Shown: positions 54,703 through 62,717 of the stretch, one piece after another
How the letters are laid out: each line of letters starts with the position of its first letter
How positions within the stretch are numbered: position 1 is the stretch's first letter
From: CFX5 sp023384495
Lineage (GTDB): Bacteria > Chloroflexota > Anaerolineae > Caldilineales > Caldilineaceae
DNA: 64,000 nt
Reading direction: 5' to 3'
Assembly: GCA_048499455.1 (NCBI GenBank)
Contig: JASNZV010000025.1
Span: 1 to 64,000 of the forward strand
Translations under genes and position numbers: made by a program
Notes under the pieces: generated by a model
The model's database searches: none
What the model was told of the DNA's origin: nothing
Seen by the model: the letters and a program-made list of their open reading frames with translations, nothing else

Positions 54703-55875
54703 TCAGGGTGGCGTTTCTAGTGACTCTATGCTTGCGTAAGCCTGCAAATGCGCCTGGGCAATTGGCTCCCAAGCAAAGTGGCGGCTGACCGCCCTGGCGC
54801 GGGTCCGAAGCTGCTGAGCCAATGTTGGATCATCCGCAATCTGCATGACGGCCGCGGCCATCGCCGGCGCATCTCTCGGTGGGACATAGAGCAAGTCGCG
54901 GCCATCCACAAACTCGGGCAATGGATCGTGTGGCTGGGTGGTGATAATCGCGCATCCGTGGGCCAGTCCCGCCATCAATGTGCCCCGGCGCAGGCTGGCG
55001 CCGTCTTCATAGGGCATGAGCAACAGATCACAGGCGTGCAGATCGGCGCTTACGCCTTCGTCGGGCTGGCGGCCCGTCCAGCGAACGCGCCCGGTGAGGC
55101 CAAGCTGTTCAATGGCTGCTTCCACCTCGCGCAGGTAGGCGTAGTTGGCTGGGTCGTTCTCGCTCACACGTTCGCCGATCATGAGCAAATGGGCGCGGCG
55201 GCCCGCCTCGACCAATAGCTTCAGTGTGTGGACCAGCGCCAGCCCCCCCTTGCTGCGGTTGAGAAAGCCAAAATAGCCGATCACCAAGTCGTGCTCATCG
55301 AAACCACGGCATGCGCGGCGTTGCTGCCGTTCGGCAGGCGTCGCCTCGCTCCCCGCTATATTGCTGCCAATGGGGATTTTTGCCAAATTACGCGCCCTCT
55401 GCGCCAGCGCCAGCCGGTCACCTTCGTTGGTGACAATGGTCAGGTCGGCGTAGCGGGCGGGGAAGTGGGTAACCCAGTTGCGCAACAGGCGACCGGCCTT
55501 GGGGAAGAGATAGGGCGGCAGCAGATCGTGATAGGTCCACGCCATAAGAAAAGGGCGCGGCTGTGTGTGCGCCCACACCCAAGGAGCCAGATTGATGGCC
55601 GGGTGCATGGCGTAGGCGCCAGTCTGGTATTGGACATGCACCCAGGTGGCGCCCAACTCCCGTGCGCGCTGGGCCACCGTGCGCCCAATCCGCCAACCCC
55701 ATCGGGGGATTTCGGCGTAGACAGGCAGAGGGGTCTTGTGGGGGCTAGTGGCCTGCCCGGTGAGGATGCTGACCTGGCAGCCGGCATCGGTGAGCGCCTG
55801 ACCCAACGTCGCCGTATATGCGCCAAGACCACCGGGCGCGGGGGGGTATTCGGCGGTGACAAAGAGAATATGCAT
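54703..55875 (-). CDS. Glycosyltransferase family 4
   Basis: 390 residues, GT-B fold. It opens HILFVTAEYPPAPGGLGAYTATLGQALTDAG, with the glycine-rich loop that contacts the donor. Further marks are DLVIGYFGFLNRSKGGLALVHTL and PYEDGASLRRGTLMAGLAHGCAII. It starts one base after the stop of the GNAT gene, so the three genes from 57231 to 54703 form an operon. Likely works on an envelope glycan in the cytoplasm. Confidence 0.92.
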   Translation of the reverse strand: MHILFVTAEYPPAPGGLGAYTATLGQALTDAGCQVSILTGQATSPHKTPLPVYAEIPRWGWRIGRTVAQRARELGATWVHVQYQTGAYAMHPAINLAPWVWAHTQPRPFLMAWTYHDLLPPYLFPKAGRLLRNWVTHFPARYADLTIVTNEGDRLALAQRARNLAKIPIGSNIAGSEATPAERQQRRACRGFDEHDLVIGYFGFLNRSKGGLALVHTLKLLVEAGRRAHLLMIGERVSENDPANYAYLREVEAAIEQLGLTGRVRWTGRQPDEGVSADLHACDLLLMPYEDGASLRRGTLMAGLAHGCAIITTQPHDPLPEFVDGRDLLYVPPRDAPAMAAAVMQIADDPTLAQQLRTRARAVSRHFAWEPIAQAHLQAYASIESLETPP

Positions 55876-55876
55876 A

Positions 55877-56809
55877 TTACGCAGTCAGGTCTTTTTCCAA
55901 CGAATAGCCACGATAGTCTTCTTCCATAAAGCCCAACTGGGTCAGTAATGAGAGCGCCACCGCCTGTCGCTGGGAAACGTGCGCCACCAACTGGCTGGAG
56001 CCCTGAATCGTGCTGTCGTTGATGATGCGCCGCAACAGCCACTTTCCGATATCCTGCCCGCGCCACGCCGGGTCAACCTCCATATGAACCAGTTTGGCCA
56101 GGCGGTGACCACCAATCGCGCTCTCAAGATGGATATTGACTACCCGCGCCATGCCAACCCAGTCGTTGCGACGATAAAGTTGGTAAATACGGTCGGCTGC
56201 GCTGCCACCGTAAACAACGCTCAATTGGGCAAGCGGTGTGGTCTCTTCCACCGGGTCGGCCAATGGGCGAGTAAGGCAGTAAAAGCGCTCGGTGAAGTGA
56301 TAGCCCGCACTCGTCAGGGCGCGCACTTCGGCTGACCAGTCGCCCGGCACGGCGCCCAACCCGGCCTGAAAATTTGGGTATCCGGTGCTATGGTGAAAGG
56401 CCTTGACATGGCCCACGCCCTGGTCCTGCCAGAATTGTTCCGCCGCCTCCAATAATGCAGTCGCCACCGCGTCTGTCCGTTCGGATTGATCGAGCAGCAA
56501 GAGAAAGCGCAGCAAGCCTACGGGGCTATACTCGGGCCGCTCCTGGCTCTCGCTGTCAAAGCCGGTGGCGACATCGATAAAGCCTTCGAGCCGGCGCGCG
56601 CGCCAGGCGGCAATGCGCTGAAGCTGTTGCCAGCGCACCGGATGGAGCGAGGGCGGGTTGGGCGAATAGAGCTGCTCATAGAGTTCCGCCGTATTGAACG
56701 ACGTGGTGAAGGGGGCGTCGGCCAGCGCGGTGTTGAGCGCATCGGCGATCAGGTTGCGTTCGTCCCCTTGCAGCGACCGGATGATGAGCGAGGGTGCAAC
56801 GGGCATCAT
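55877..56809 (-). CDS. GNAT-family N-acetyltransferase
   Basis: 310 residues. The C-terminal half has the acetyl-CoA site VHMEVDPAWRGQDIGKWLLRR (R-x-x-G-x-G/A pattern as RGQDIG) and LLTQLGFMEEDYRGYSLEK. The N-terminal half (about 1-160) resembles a second, degenerate GNAT fold, giving a two-lobed protein. The acceptor is unknown; being between a PH-like membrane protein and a glycosyltransferase suggests envelope modification. The ATG overlaps the upstream stop by four bases. Confidence 0.88.
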   Translation of the reverse strand: MMPVAPSLIIRSLQGDERNLIADALNTALADAPFTTSFNTAELYEQLYSPNPPSLHPVRWQQLQRIAAWRARRLEGFIDVATGFDSESQERPEYSPVGLLRFLLLLDQSERTDAVATALLEAAEQFWQDQGVGHVKAFHHSTGYPNFQAGLGAVPGDWSAEVRALTSAGYHFTERFYCLTRPLADPVEETTPLAQLSVVYGGSAADRIYQLYRRNDWVGMARVVNIHLESAIGGHRLAKLVHMEVDPAWRGQDIGKWLLRRIINDSTIQGSSQLVAHVSQRQAVALSLLTQLGFMEEDYRGYSLEKDLTA

Positions 56810-57231
56810 GGCGGTGTGTTTGCCTTCAACTGCGCCAGCAGTGCATCTTGGTCGCGCACAGCCGGCAACTCCAGCATTTCGACGCTGTCCAGATCAAGCA
56901 AGCCATTCGCCTGCGCCGGGTGATAGACCAGCAACAGAACAGGGTTGAGACGCCCCGCTTCGGCCACGCTCACCAACTGGCGAAAGGCGACACACCGTTG
57001 CGCCTGCCAGGGCCGGATCAAACAGAGCGTTGCGTTCGTCACGGCCACACGGCTTGTCTGTGCGCGCAGGCTCCACAGCGTGAGGCCAATGCCTACCCCC
57101 AAAAAGAGAAGCGCGCCGACGCCTGGGGTTCGCCCAAATTCCCAGCCAAAGAGCCCGGCCACCACAATGCCGAGCGCCGTGACAACACCATAGAATCCGC
57201 TGGGGGCAAAAACGCGTGTCTCAGCAGTCAT
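56806..57231 (-). CDS. Small membrane protein with bacterial PH-like domain
   Basis: 141 residues. Two hydrophobic segments (GVVTALGIVVAGLFGW and VGALLFLGVGIGLTLW) precede a soluble domain with RVAVTNATLCLIRPWQAQRCVAFRQLVSV, which resembles the bacterial pleckstrin-homology (bPH, DUF304) pattern, and ends DALLAQLKANTP. I chose ATG 57231 since it starts at the likely membrane topology signal; the longer frame starts at 57267. It is the first gene of a three-gene operon with the GNAT and GT4 genes. Function unknown. Confidence 0.72.
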   Translation of the reverse strand: MTAETRVFAPSGFYGVVTALGIVVAGLFGWEFGRTPGVGALLFLGVGIGLTLWSLRAQTSRVAVTNATLCLIRPWQAQRCVAFRQLVSVAEAGRLNPVLLLVYHPAQANGLLDLDSVEMLELPAVRDQDALLAQLKANTPP

Positions 57232-57294
57232 ACGTACATTTTTCGGCCACAGACAGCTTGAATACAAACAGATCAGCTGGCGGATTTTGCCCGC

Positions 57295-58902
57295 TCAATC
57301 GCTGCTGGGCTTGGCCGCGGTGGGCACATAATCGACGATCTTGACATAGCCCGGCGGCGGCGCCAGCACAATGGGGTCGGGCGGGGGGCCGGCGCCCTGG
57401 CTGCGCTGAAATTCAAAGAAACGCCAGGTGAGCCGGCTGACCCCCTTGATCGTGCTGTTACTTGTGCCCCAGTCCATCCATCCCTGGCGGAACAGAAAAA
57501 CGGAGACCACATACGGGCCGGTTGGCCCCCAGATCAACGCCACATCGCTGTGCGATTCAAAGGCAAAGCCATGCTTGTGGATGATCCACGCGTCGCGCCA
57601 GCCCGGCAGTCCACCCCAGAGAAGCTCCATAAACTGGTCGTGGGTCATGTAAAAGAGAATCTGCCGACACTCTTCGGCGGTAATGTCATCGGGGTAGGCG
57701 GCGCGCAGCAGGCCCGTATCCATTGCGCATTCGTACAGAGCGGTCATCATTTGCCCCATTTCCAGCGGCGTCGTCTGTAGATTGGAGTCGGGATTGGTGC
57801 TCCAATCTGTGCGCTGGTTGCCAGGGGTGGGGATTTGCGGCGCCTTGGGCGCGTCAAAGCCCGACTGCATGTAGGTGTTGACAAAGCCAAGCCTGCGGGC
57901 GAACTCTGTCACGCGGCGCGCGCCGGCAGTGCTGTTTCCGTCGCCCAAAAACGCCAACAACTGGTTGGCGGCATAGTTGTTGCTTTCGCCCAGCGCATAG
58001 TCAATCCACTGGCCCACCTGGCGCGCGGTCGGGTCATCCGCGGTGATACCATCGGGCAGTTCGCGCATCACGGCGGCGACAATAAAGAGCTTGAGCGTCG
58101 ACATGCCCGAAAACGACACCTCATCGTCGATGCGCGCGGCCTCCCCTGCCTGCGGATCGTAGACATAGGCAGCGGCAAAGCCAGGGAAATCGGCGAAATA
58201 GTTGTCGATGGCCCGCGCCAGATCATCCATGCCCACCGGTGGAGGTGGCGTTTCGATGAGGGCCAATTCCGCCACGCGCTCGCCTGTGCGAGTCAACGCA
58301 GCGGCCACGCGGTCAACGCTGGTGTCCACATCCAGCGTATAGCCGGGGGCGCCGGGCTGCCAGCCCCAGTCGCGCCAGTAGCCGCCCACATAGCCCGTGG
58401 GCAGCGACGGCTCATTCCGCAGCCCGTCATGAAGCTGCATGGAAGCCGAGAGCACCCGTGCGCCCTGGGGCGGGCGATCCTGCTCGGCGGCGATCCCCTC
58501 CAGCCAGGCGCGCAGCGCGTTGGTGTTCATGGTGAAGCGCACAGGAATATCGCGCCGCTGCTGCGGGAAGCCAAACGCCTCGCGCACGGCAATGTCGAGG
58601 AAGGCGGCGCCTTCGAGGTACTGGCTAGCCTCAGCCACCATCTGTTCCACATCGATGTGGAAGTCCACATCCTCGGGAGGCAACGGCATCTGCTGGCCAG
58701 CATAGCTCACCACGATGGTTTGGCTGTAGATGCCTTCCAGATGGTGGCGAATCTCGGTCAGGTCCTTAAGGTCGCTCAGACTTAGCCCACCGAGATAGAC
58801 GCCCGGCGGCACCGGCGCCGCCGCCACCTTAAAGCGGCTGTAGACCGGAAAGAGCGCCAGGATCGCGCATAGCGTGACGACAAAAGTCAGAAAACGACGC
58901 AT
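57295..58902 (-). CDS. Secreted serine hydrolase (class A beta-lactamase fold) with PG-binding N-domain
   Basis: 535 residues. An N-terminal signal anchor (FLTFVVTLCAILALFPVY) is followed by a YoaR/VanW-type peptidoglycan-binding-like domain (VPPGVYLGGLSLSDLKDLTE to about residue 215). The C-terminal domain has Ser268-Thr-Leu-Lys271 (SxxK), GESNNYAANQLL (SxN) and HKHGF at the KTG position. KHG replaces KTG, so activity on beta-lactams is doubtful; a peptidase or amidase role in the wall is as likely. The stop of guaA lies 12 bases upstream of its ATG, so the two may be cotranscribed. Confidence 0.85.
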   Translation of the reverse strand: MRRFLTFVVTLCAILALFPVYSRFKVAAAPVPPGVYLGGLSLSDLKDLTEIRHHLEGIYSQTIVVSYAGQQMPLPPEDVDFHIDVEQMVAEASQYLEGAAFLDIAVREAFGFPQQRRDIPVRFTMNTNALRAWLEGIAAEQDRPPQGARVLSASMQLHDGLRNEPSLPTGYVGGYWRDWGWQPGAPGYTLDVDTSVDRVAAALTRTGERVAELALIETPPPPVGMDDLARAIDNYFADFPGFAAAYVYDPQAGEAARIDDEVSFSGMSTLKLFIVAAVMRELPDGITADDPTARQVGQWIDYALGESNNYAANQLLAFLGDGNSTAGARRVTEFARRLGFVNTYMQSGFDAPKAPQIPTPGNQRTDWSTNPDSNLQTTPLEMGQMMTALYECAMDTGLLRAAYPDDITAEECRQILFYMTHDQFMELLWGGLPGWRDAWIIHKHGFAFESHSDVALIWGPTGPYVVSVFLFRQGWMDWGTSNSTIKGVSRLTWRFFEFQRSQGAGPPPDPIVLAPPPGYVKIVDYVPTAAKPSSD

Positions 58903-58914
58903 AAAGATCTGCGC

Positions 58915-60534
58915 TTACTCCCACTCAATCGTGGCCGGCGGTTTGCTGCTGATATCATACACCACGCGGTTGACGCCGTCCACTTCGTTGACGATCCGGC
59001 TGCTGATGCGCGCCAGCAGATCGTAGGGCAGCCGCGCCCAGTCCGCGGTCATGAAGTCATCGGTGGTGACTGCGCGCAGCGCCAGCACGTTGGCGTAGGT
59101 GCGCCCATCGCCCATCACCCCCACCGAACGGACGGGAAGCAGCACGGCAAAGGCCTGGCTCGCCACGCGATAGAGGTCGGCGCGGCGCAGCTCCTCGAGG
59201 AAGATGGCGTCGGCGTGACGCAGCGTTTCGAGCCGCTCCCACGTCACTTCGCCCAGGATGCGGATGGCCAGCCCCGGCCCGGGGAAGGGGTGCCGCCACA
59301 CAATCGATTCCGGCAACCCCAGCGCTTCGCCCACCTTGCGCACCTCATCCTTGAACAACATGCGCAGCGGCTCCACCAGTTGAAAGGTCATGTCCTTGGG
59401 CAGCCCGCCCACGTTGTGGTGCGTTTTGATGGTGCGGGCGTTGCGCGTGTCGTCGCCGCTGGCCGACTCGATCACGTCGGGGTAGAGCGTGCCCTGCGCC
59501 AGAAAGGCGGGCGCGGGGCGGTCGCCTGCCCCCCACGTCATGGCCAGGCGGGCGGCCTCGGCCTCAAAGACGCGCACAAAGCGGGCGCCAATGCGTTTGC
59601 GCTTCTGCTCTGGGTCGCTCACGCCGGCAAGGTCGGTGAGGAACTCCTCCTTGGCGTCGACCGCCACCAGATGCATGCCCTGGTGCTGCTGGAAGGTCTC
59701 CACCACCTGCGCCGCTTCATCCTTGCGCAGCAGGCCATGGTCGACAAAGACACAGGTGAGCCGGTCGCCAATCGCGCGGTGGACGAGCGCAGCGGCCACC
59801 GCGCTGTCTACGCCGCCGCTCAGCCCGCAGATCACATGACCCGTGGGCCCCACCTGGGCGCGAATGCGCGCTTCGGTTTCGTGGATAAAGCTGCCGGGCG
59901 TCCAGTCGCCAGCGCAGCCGCAGATGCGCCGCACAAAATTCGCCAACAGCGCCGCCCCATTGGGCGTATGCGCCACCTCGGGGTGAAACTGGATGCCGTA
60001 GAGCCGCCGCGTCTCGTCGGCCACCGCGGCCAGGGGCGAGTTGGCGCTTTGGGCAATCGCGACAAAACCGGGCGGCAACTGTTCAACTCGGTCGCCGTGG
60101 CTCATCCAGACCGGCATGGTGGCCGGCAGGTCGGCGAAGAGGGGACTGGAGATTGGAGACTGGAGACTGGTGACTGGTGACTGGGCTGGCGATTGGCTCT
60201 TGACGTGGAGCGTGGCGGGGCCATATTCGCGCTCGGCGCCCGGCGCCACCTGGCCGCCGAGGGTGTGGGCCAGCAGTTGCAGCCCGTAGCAGATCCCCAA
60301 CACGGGGACGCCGGCTTCGAGCACGCTGGCGGGCAGGGAGGGCGCGCCCGGCTCATAGACGCTGTTCGGGCCGCCCGAGAGGATGATGCCCGCCGGGCGT
60401 AGTTGCGGCAACAGGGCATCGGCGCGCTCCCAGGGGACGATCTCGGCATAGACCTGCGCCTCGCGCACACGGCGGCAGATCAGTTGTGTATATTGGCTGC
60501 CGTAGTCGAGCACGGCAATGGTTTGATGGCGCAT
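58915..60534 (-). CDS. guaA: GMP synthase (glutamine-hydrolysing), with in-frame repeat insert
   Basis: 539 residues. The class I glutamine amidotransferase domain has the nucleophile in GICYGLQLLAHTLGG and the His/Glu pair in FHPEVAHT. The PP-loop is GLSGGVDSAVAAAL and the C-terminal dimerisation domain ends PPATIEWE. It converts XMP to GMP. Length exceeds the usual 510-525 residues because residues about 113-131, between LHVKS and LFADLP, consist of repetitive Ser/Pro/Gln words coded by a GACTGG/GGAGAC repeat (60141-60196). The insert lies in a surface loop region before WMSHGD, so the enzyme may still work. Confidence 0.95.
   Translation of the reverse strand: MRHQTIAVLDYGSQYTQLICRRVREAQVYAEIVPWERADALLPQLRPAGIILSGGPNSVYEPGAPSLPASVLEAGVPVLGICYGLQLLAHTLGGQVAPGAEREYGPATLHVKSQSPAQSPVTSLQSPISSPLFADLPATMPVWMSHGDRVEQLPPGFVAIAQSANSPLAAVADETRRLYGIQFHPEVAHTPNGAALLANFVRRICGCAGDWTPGSFIHETEARIRAQVGPTGHVICGLSGGVDSAVAAALVHRAIGDRLTCVFVDHGLLRKDEAAQVVETFQQHQGMHLVAVDAKEEFLTDLAGVSDPEQKRKRIGARFVRVFEAEAARLAMTWGAGDRPAPAFLAQGTLYPDVIESASGDDTRNARTIKTHHNVGGLPKDMTFQLVEPLRMLFKDEVRKVGEALGLPESIVWRHPFPGPGLAIRILGEVTWERLETLRHADAIFLEELRRADLYRVASQAFAVLLPVRSVGVMGDGRTYANVLALRAVTTDDFMTADWARLPYDLLARISSRIVNEVDGVNRVVYDISSKPPATIEWE
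60141..60196. repeat. GACTGGAGATTGG-type short tandem repeat inside guaA
   Basis: Heptad-like words GACTGGA, GATTGGA, GACTGGA, GACTGGT, GACTGGT and GACTGGG follow one another with a period of 7. The block is in frame and adds about 15-18 residues to guaA. Its words have the same character as short tandemly repeated repetitive sequences known from cyanobacteria. Confidence 0.85.
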
Positions 60535-60568
60535 GGTTTCTCGATGTGGTATGAAAAACTCAGATCAA

Positions 60569-62590
60569 CTAGTCTCCACTCTGCATAAATGACGCCTCAT
60601 ACGCCGCCGGCTGCGTGGTCACAGGGGCCAGCGCGCTGATGGCGAGCACGGCCCGGAGACCGTCGCCCAGCCCGTTAATCGTAAATTCGGCGCCCCCCAG
60701 TTCATCCACGACCGGGCGCTGCACATCAACCAGCGTATCGCCGTCAAAGGTCATCACTTGAAGCAGCCAGCGTTGGGGCAGCCGGTTGTCGGTGAGCAGC
60801 CAGCCCTCGCTCTCCCAGTCGCCCGGTCCGTGGGTAAAGTCACGGACGTAGCCAATCGCCGGGAGGCGGACATCCCCGATAAACCAGCCTGCGCCGTTGA
60901 TGGCGTCGTCGGTAATATATTCAAAACGCAACCAAATCTCTTCGCCGGCAAATTCGCTCAAATCGAACTGCTCTTGCACCCAAGTGGGCAGACCGGCGCG
61001 ATCTGCATCACTCTTGCCGGTGAACGCAGCGCCAAAGCTGTTGCCCGCCGGGTTCTCCAGCGTCGTGCGCAAACCAGGTAAGATTGTCCACTTGCGGCCG
61101 TCCCGGCTGGCGAGCACATAGCCATAATCGTAGTTTTCTTCAATGTCCCACCACATGGCGGCTTCCATCGTTACCGGCGCGCCGGGCGGCAGGCCGCTCA
61201 GATCTACCTGTCTCGTCAACCGGCTGTTGGACGAATCGCCCATGTTGCTCCACCACACGTAATGGCCGCTGGCCAGCGCCATCTCCGCCAGCCTTGTTTC
61301 GGGTTGCCCCGCAAAACGGACAGTGAGATCCCCCTCCCCGCCAAGCCGCAGATAGTGGGCCGCGTAGTTGCGCACTGTGTTGCGGATGGGCCCGGCAGGA
61401 TAGCGATTTATTCCGTGCGCGGTCACCGGTCGAGCAAAATCCAGCGCACGGTAGCCATAGACATCCGGCTGCCCCAGCGCGTCCGGCTGATTGGCGTAAT
61501 TGGCGATGATCCAGTCGGCGAAGAGTGCGTCAAACGCAACCCCTGCGCCCTGTGCGTCCAGCGCAAGCTGAACCCCTTCAATGCCGTTGGCCGGCTCGGC
61601 CACCAGGCGGCGCAGCAGGTCAGGCCCATATCGTTGGTGCAGATAGTGGATAAAGAGATACGAGGCGCCATAATTGGCCGCGTTGCCCACGGGTTCGGTG
61701 CTCCAGGCATTGAGCTGCGTATCGGGCTGATTCACAAATGAGCTGACAAAGCCGGTGTCAGCCCCAAAACCGGCGATCTCTTGGGCAAACTCGCTCAGCC
61801 CCTCGTTGACCCATGTCGTCTCATTACTATCGTTGCGCCAGTGGATCATATGCTGGAACTCGTGCGCCAGCACGGTCTCATAGTGGCGATAATCCCCCAT
61901 CCCGTTGAGCCACTCGAGATTGATATAAAACATCTCCTTTTCGTTGGAATAGGGATTGGCCAGGCGGCTGTACTGGTCGGCGCTGCTGTAATAGCCGGCC
62001 ACACCGCTGCCAGTGCCGGTGGTGTGCAGGATATGTAGGCGCGGGTCGTTGTCCACGCCGGGGTTCCACTCGCTGCCAAAGACGGCGGTCAGCGCTGGAT
62101 AACTATGTGCGCTAAAGTGATCCACTGCGCGCACGATGGCGTTGCGGTCGAAACGTTGGCCGGCCTCCACCCATGCATAGGCCACGTCGGTCTTATGGAC
62201 CAGCTCGGCGGTGATCTGTTGATTGCCGCGCGTGCGCAGATCATGCACCCAAAATTGGATCTGGTCGCCGACCGCGTGGTCGGGCGCGGTATCGTTGACC
62301 ACCGCAGGCACAGCGTCCACATCGGGCCGGAGCCGCACTGTGATATCGCGCAGGTCGCGCGCCGGCACAACCACCTGCGCCAGTTGCGCTTCGGTGGCGG
62401 GGATGGCTGCGGCCGCGGGGTAGAGAGCAGCAAGCCCACTAGCGGCGCGATGAGGCTGGTCCAGCACAAGGGGCGCCGCCGGGGGTGGGCTGGCCGGCGC
62501 AGGGGTTCGCGCACAGCCAGCCACAATCAAGGCCAGGAAGGCAAGGGTGCGGAGTGGGTGTCTAACTCGTTGAATTTGCATTGACGTCAT
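60569..62590 (-). CDS. Lipoprotein metalloprotease (M6/immune inhibitor A-like)
   Basis: 673 residues. A lipoprotein signal with lipobox VAGC (Cys26) anchors it outside. The zinc motif is HEFQH at residues 243-247 in LAHEFQHMIHW, with the third ligand expected in NEGLSEFAQE about 20 residues later. The C-terminal half has two beta-sandwich domains, the first with MWWDIEENYDYGYVLASRDG and SGEEIWLRFEYITDDAINGAGWFIGDV, typical of immune-inhibitor-A-type proteases. Predicted to digest extracellular protein. Start at ATG 62590 or 62581 is uncertain. Confidence 0.85.
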   Translation of the reverse strand: MTSMQIQRVRHPLRTLAFLALIVAGCARTPAPASPPPAAPLVLDQPHRAASGLAALYPAAAAIPATEAQLAQVVVPARDLRDITVRLRPDVDAVPAVVNDTAPDHAVGDQIQFWVHDLRTRGNQQITAELVHKTDVAYAWVEAGQRFDRNAIVRAVDHFSAHSYPALTAVFGSEWNPGVDNDPRLHILHTTGTGSGVAGYYSSADQYSRLANPYSNEKEMFYINLEWLNGMGDYRHYETVLAHEFQHMIHWRNDSNETTWVNEGLSEFAQEIAGFGADTGFVSSFVNQPDTQLNAWSTEPVGNAANYGASYLFIHYLHQRYGPDLLRRLVAEPANGIEGVQLALDAQGAGVAFDALFADWIIANYANQPDALGQPDVYGYRALDFARPVTAHGINRYPAGPIRNTVRNYAAHYLRLGGEGDLTVRFAGQPETRLAEMALASGHYVWWSNMGDSSNSRLTRQVDLSGLPPGAPVTMEAAMWWDIEENYDYGYVLASRDGRKWTILPGLRTTLENPAGNSFGAAFTGKSDADRAGLPTWVQEQFDLSEFAGEEIWLRFEYITDDAINGAGWFIGDVRLPAIGYVRDFTHGPGDWESEGWLLTDNRLPQRWLLQVMTFDGDTLVDVQRPVVDELGGAEFTINGLGDGLRAVLAISALAPVTTQPAAYEASFMQSGD

Positions 62591-62658
62591 TGTACGTCAA
62601 CGCATAGTAAGAGCGCAACAAAAAACGGGCAGCAGGGTAAAAACCCGCGACTGCCACT

Positions 62659-62678
62659 GAAAAGTCGCCTCAGCGACT
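62659..62678 (-). repeat. AGTCGC hairpin, copy 2 of a dispersed element
   Basis: Identical over 20 bases to 8712-8731. On the minus strand a six-base-pair stem with four-base loop is followed by TTTTC, about 40 bases after the GMC oxidoreductase stop, so it could serve as that gene's terminator. Confidence 0.65.
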
Positions 62679-62717
62679 CGATTTTTGGCGGCTATAGGAG
62701 CCTTTCCCTACACCGTA

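Noticed and set aside
60141..60196. Possible CRISPR-like repeats in guaA
   Set aside because: Units are contiguous heptads without spacers and lie within an open coding frame; no cas genes are present.
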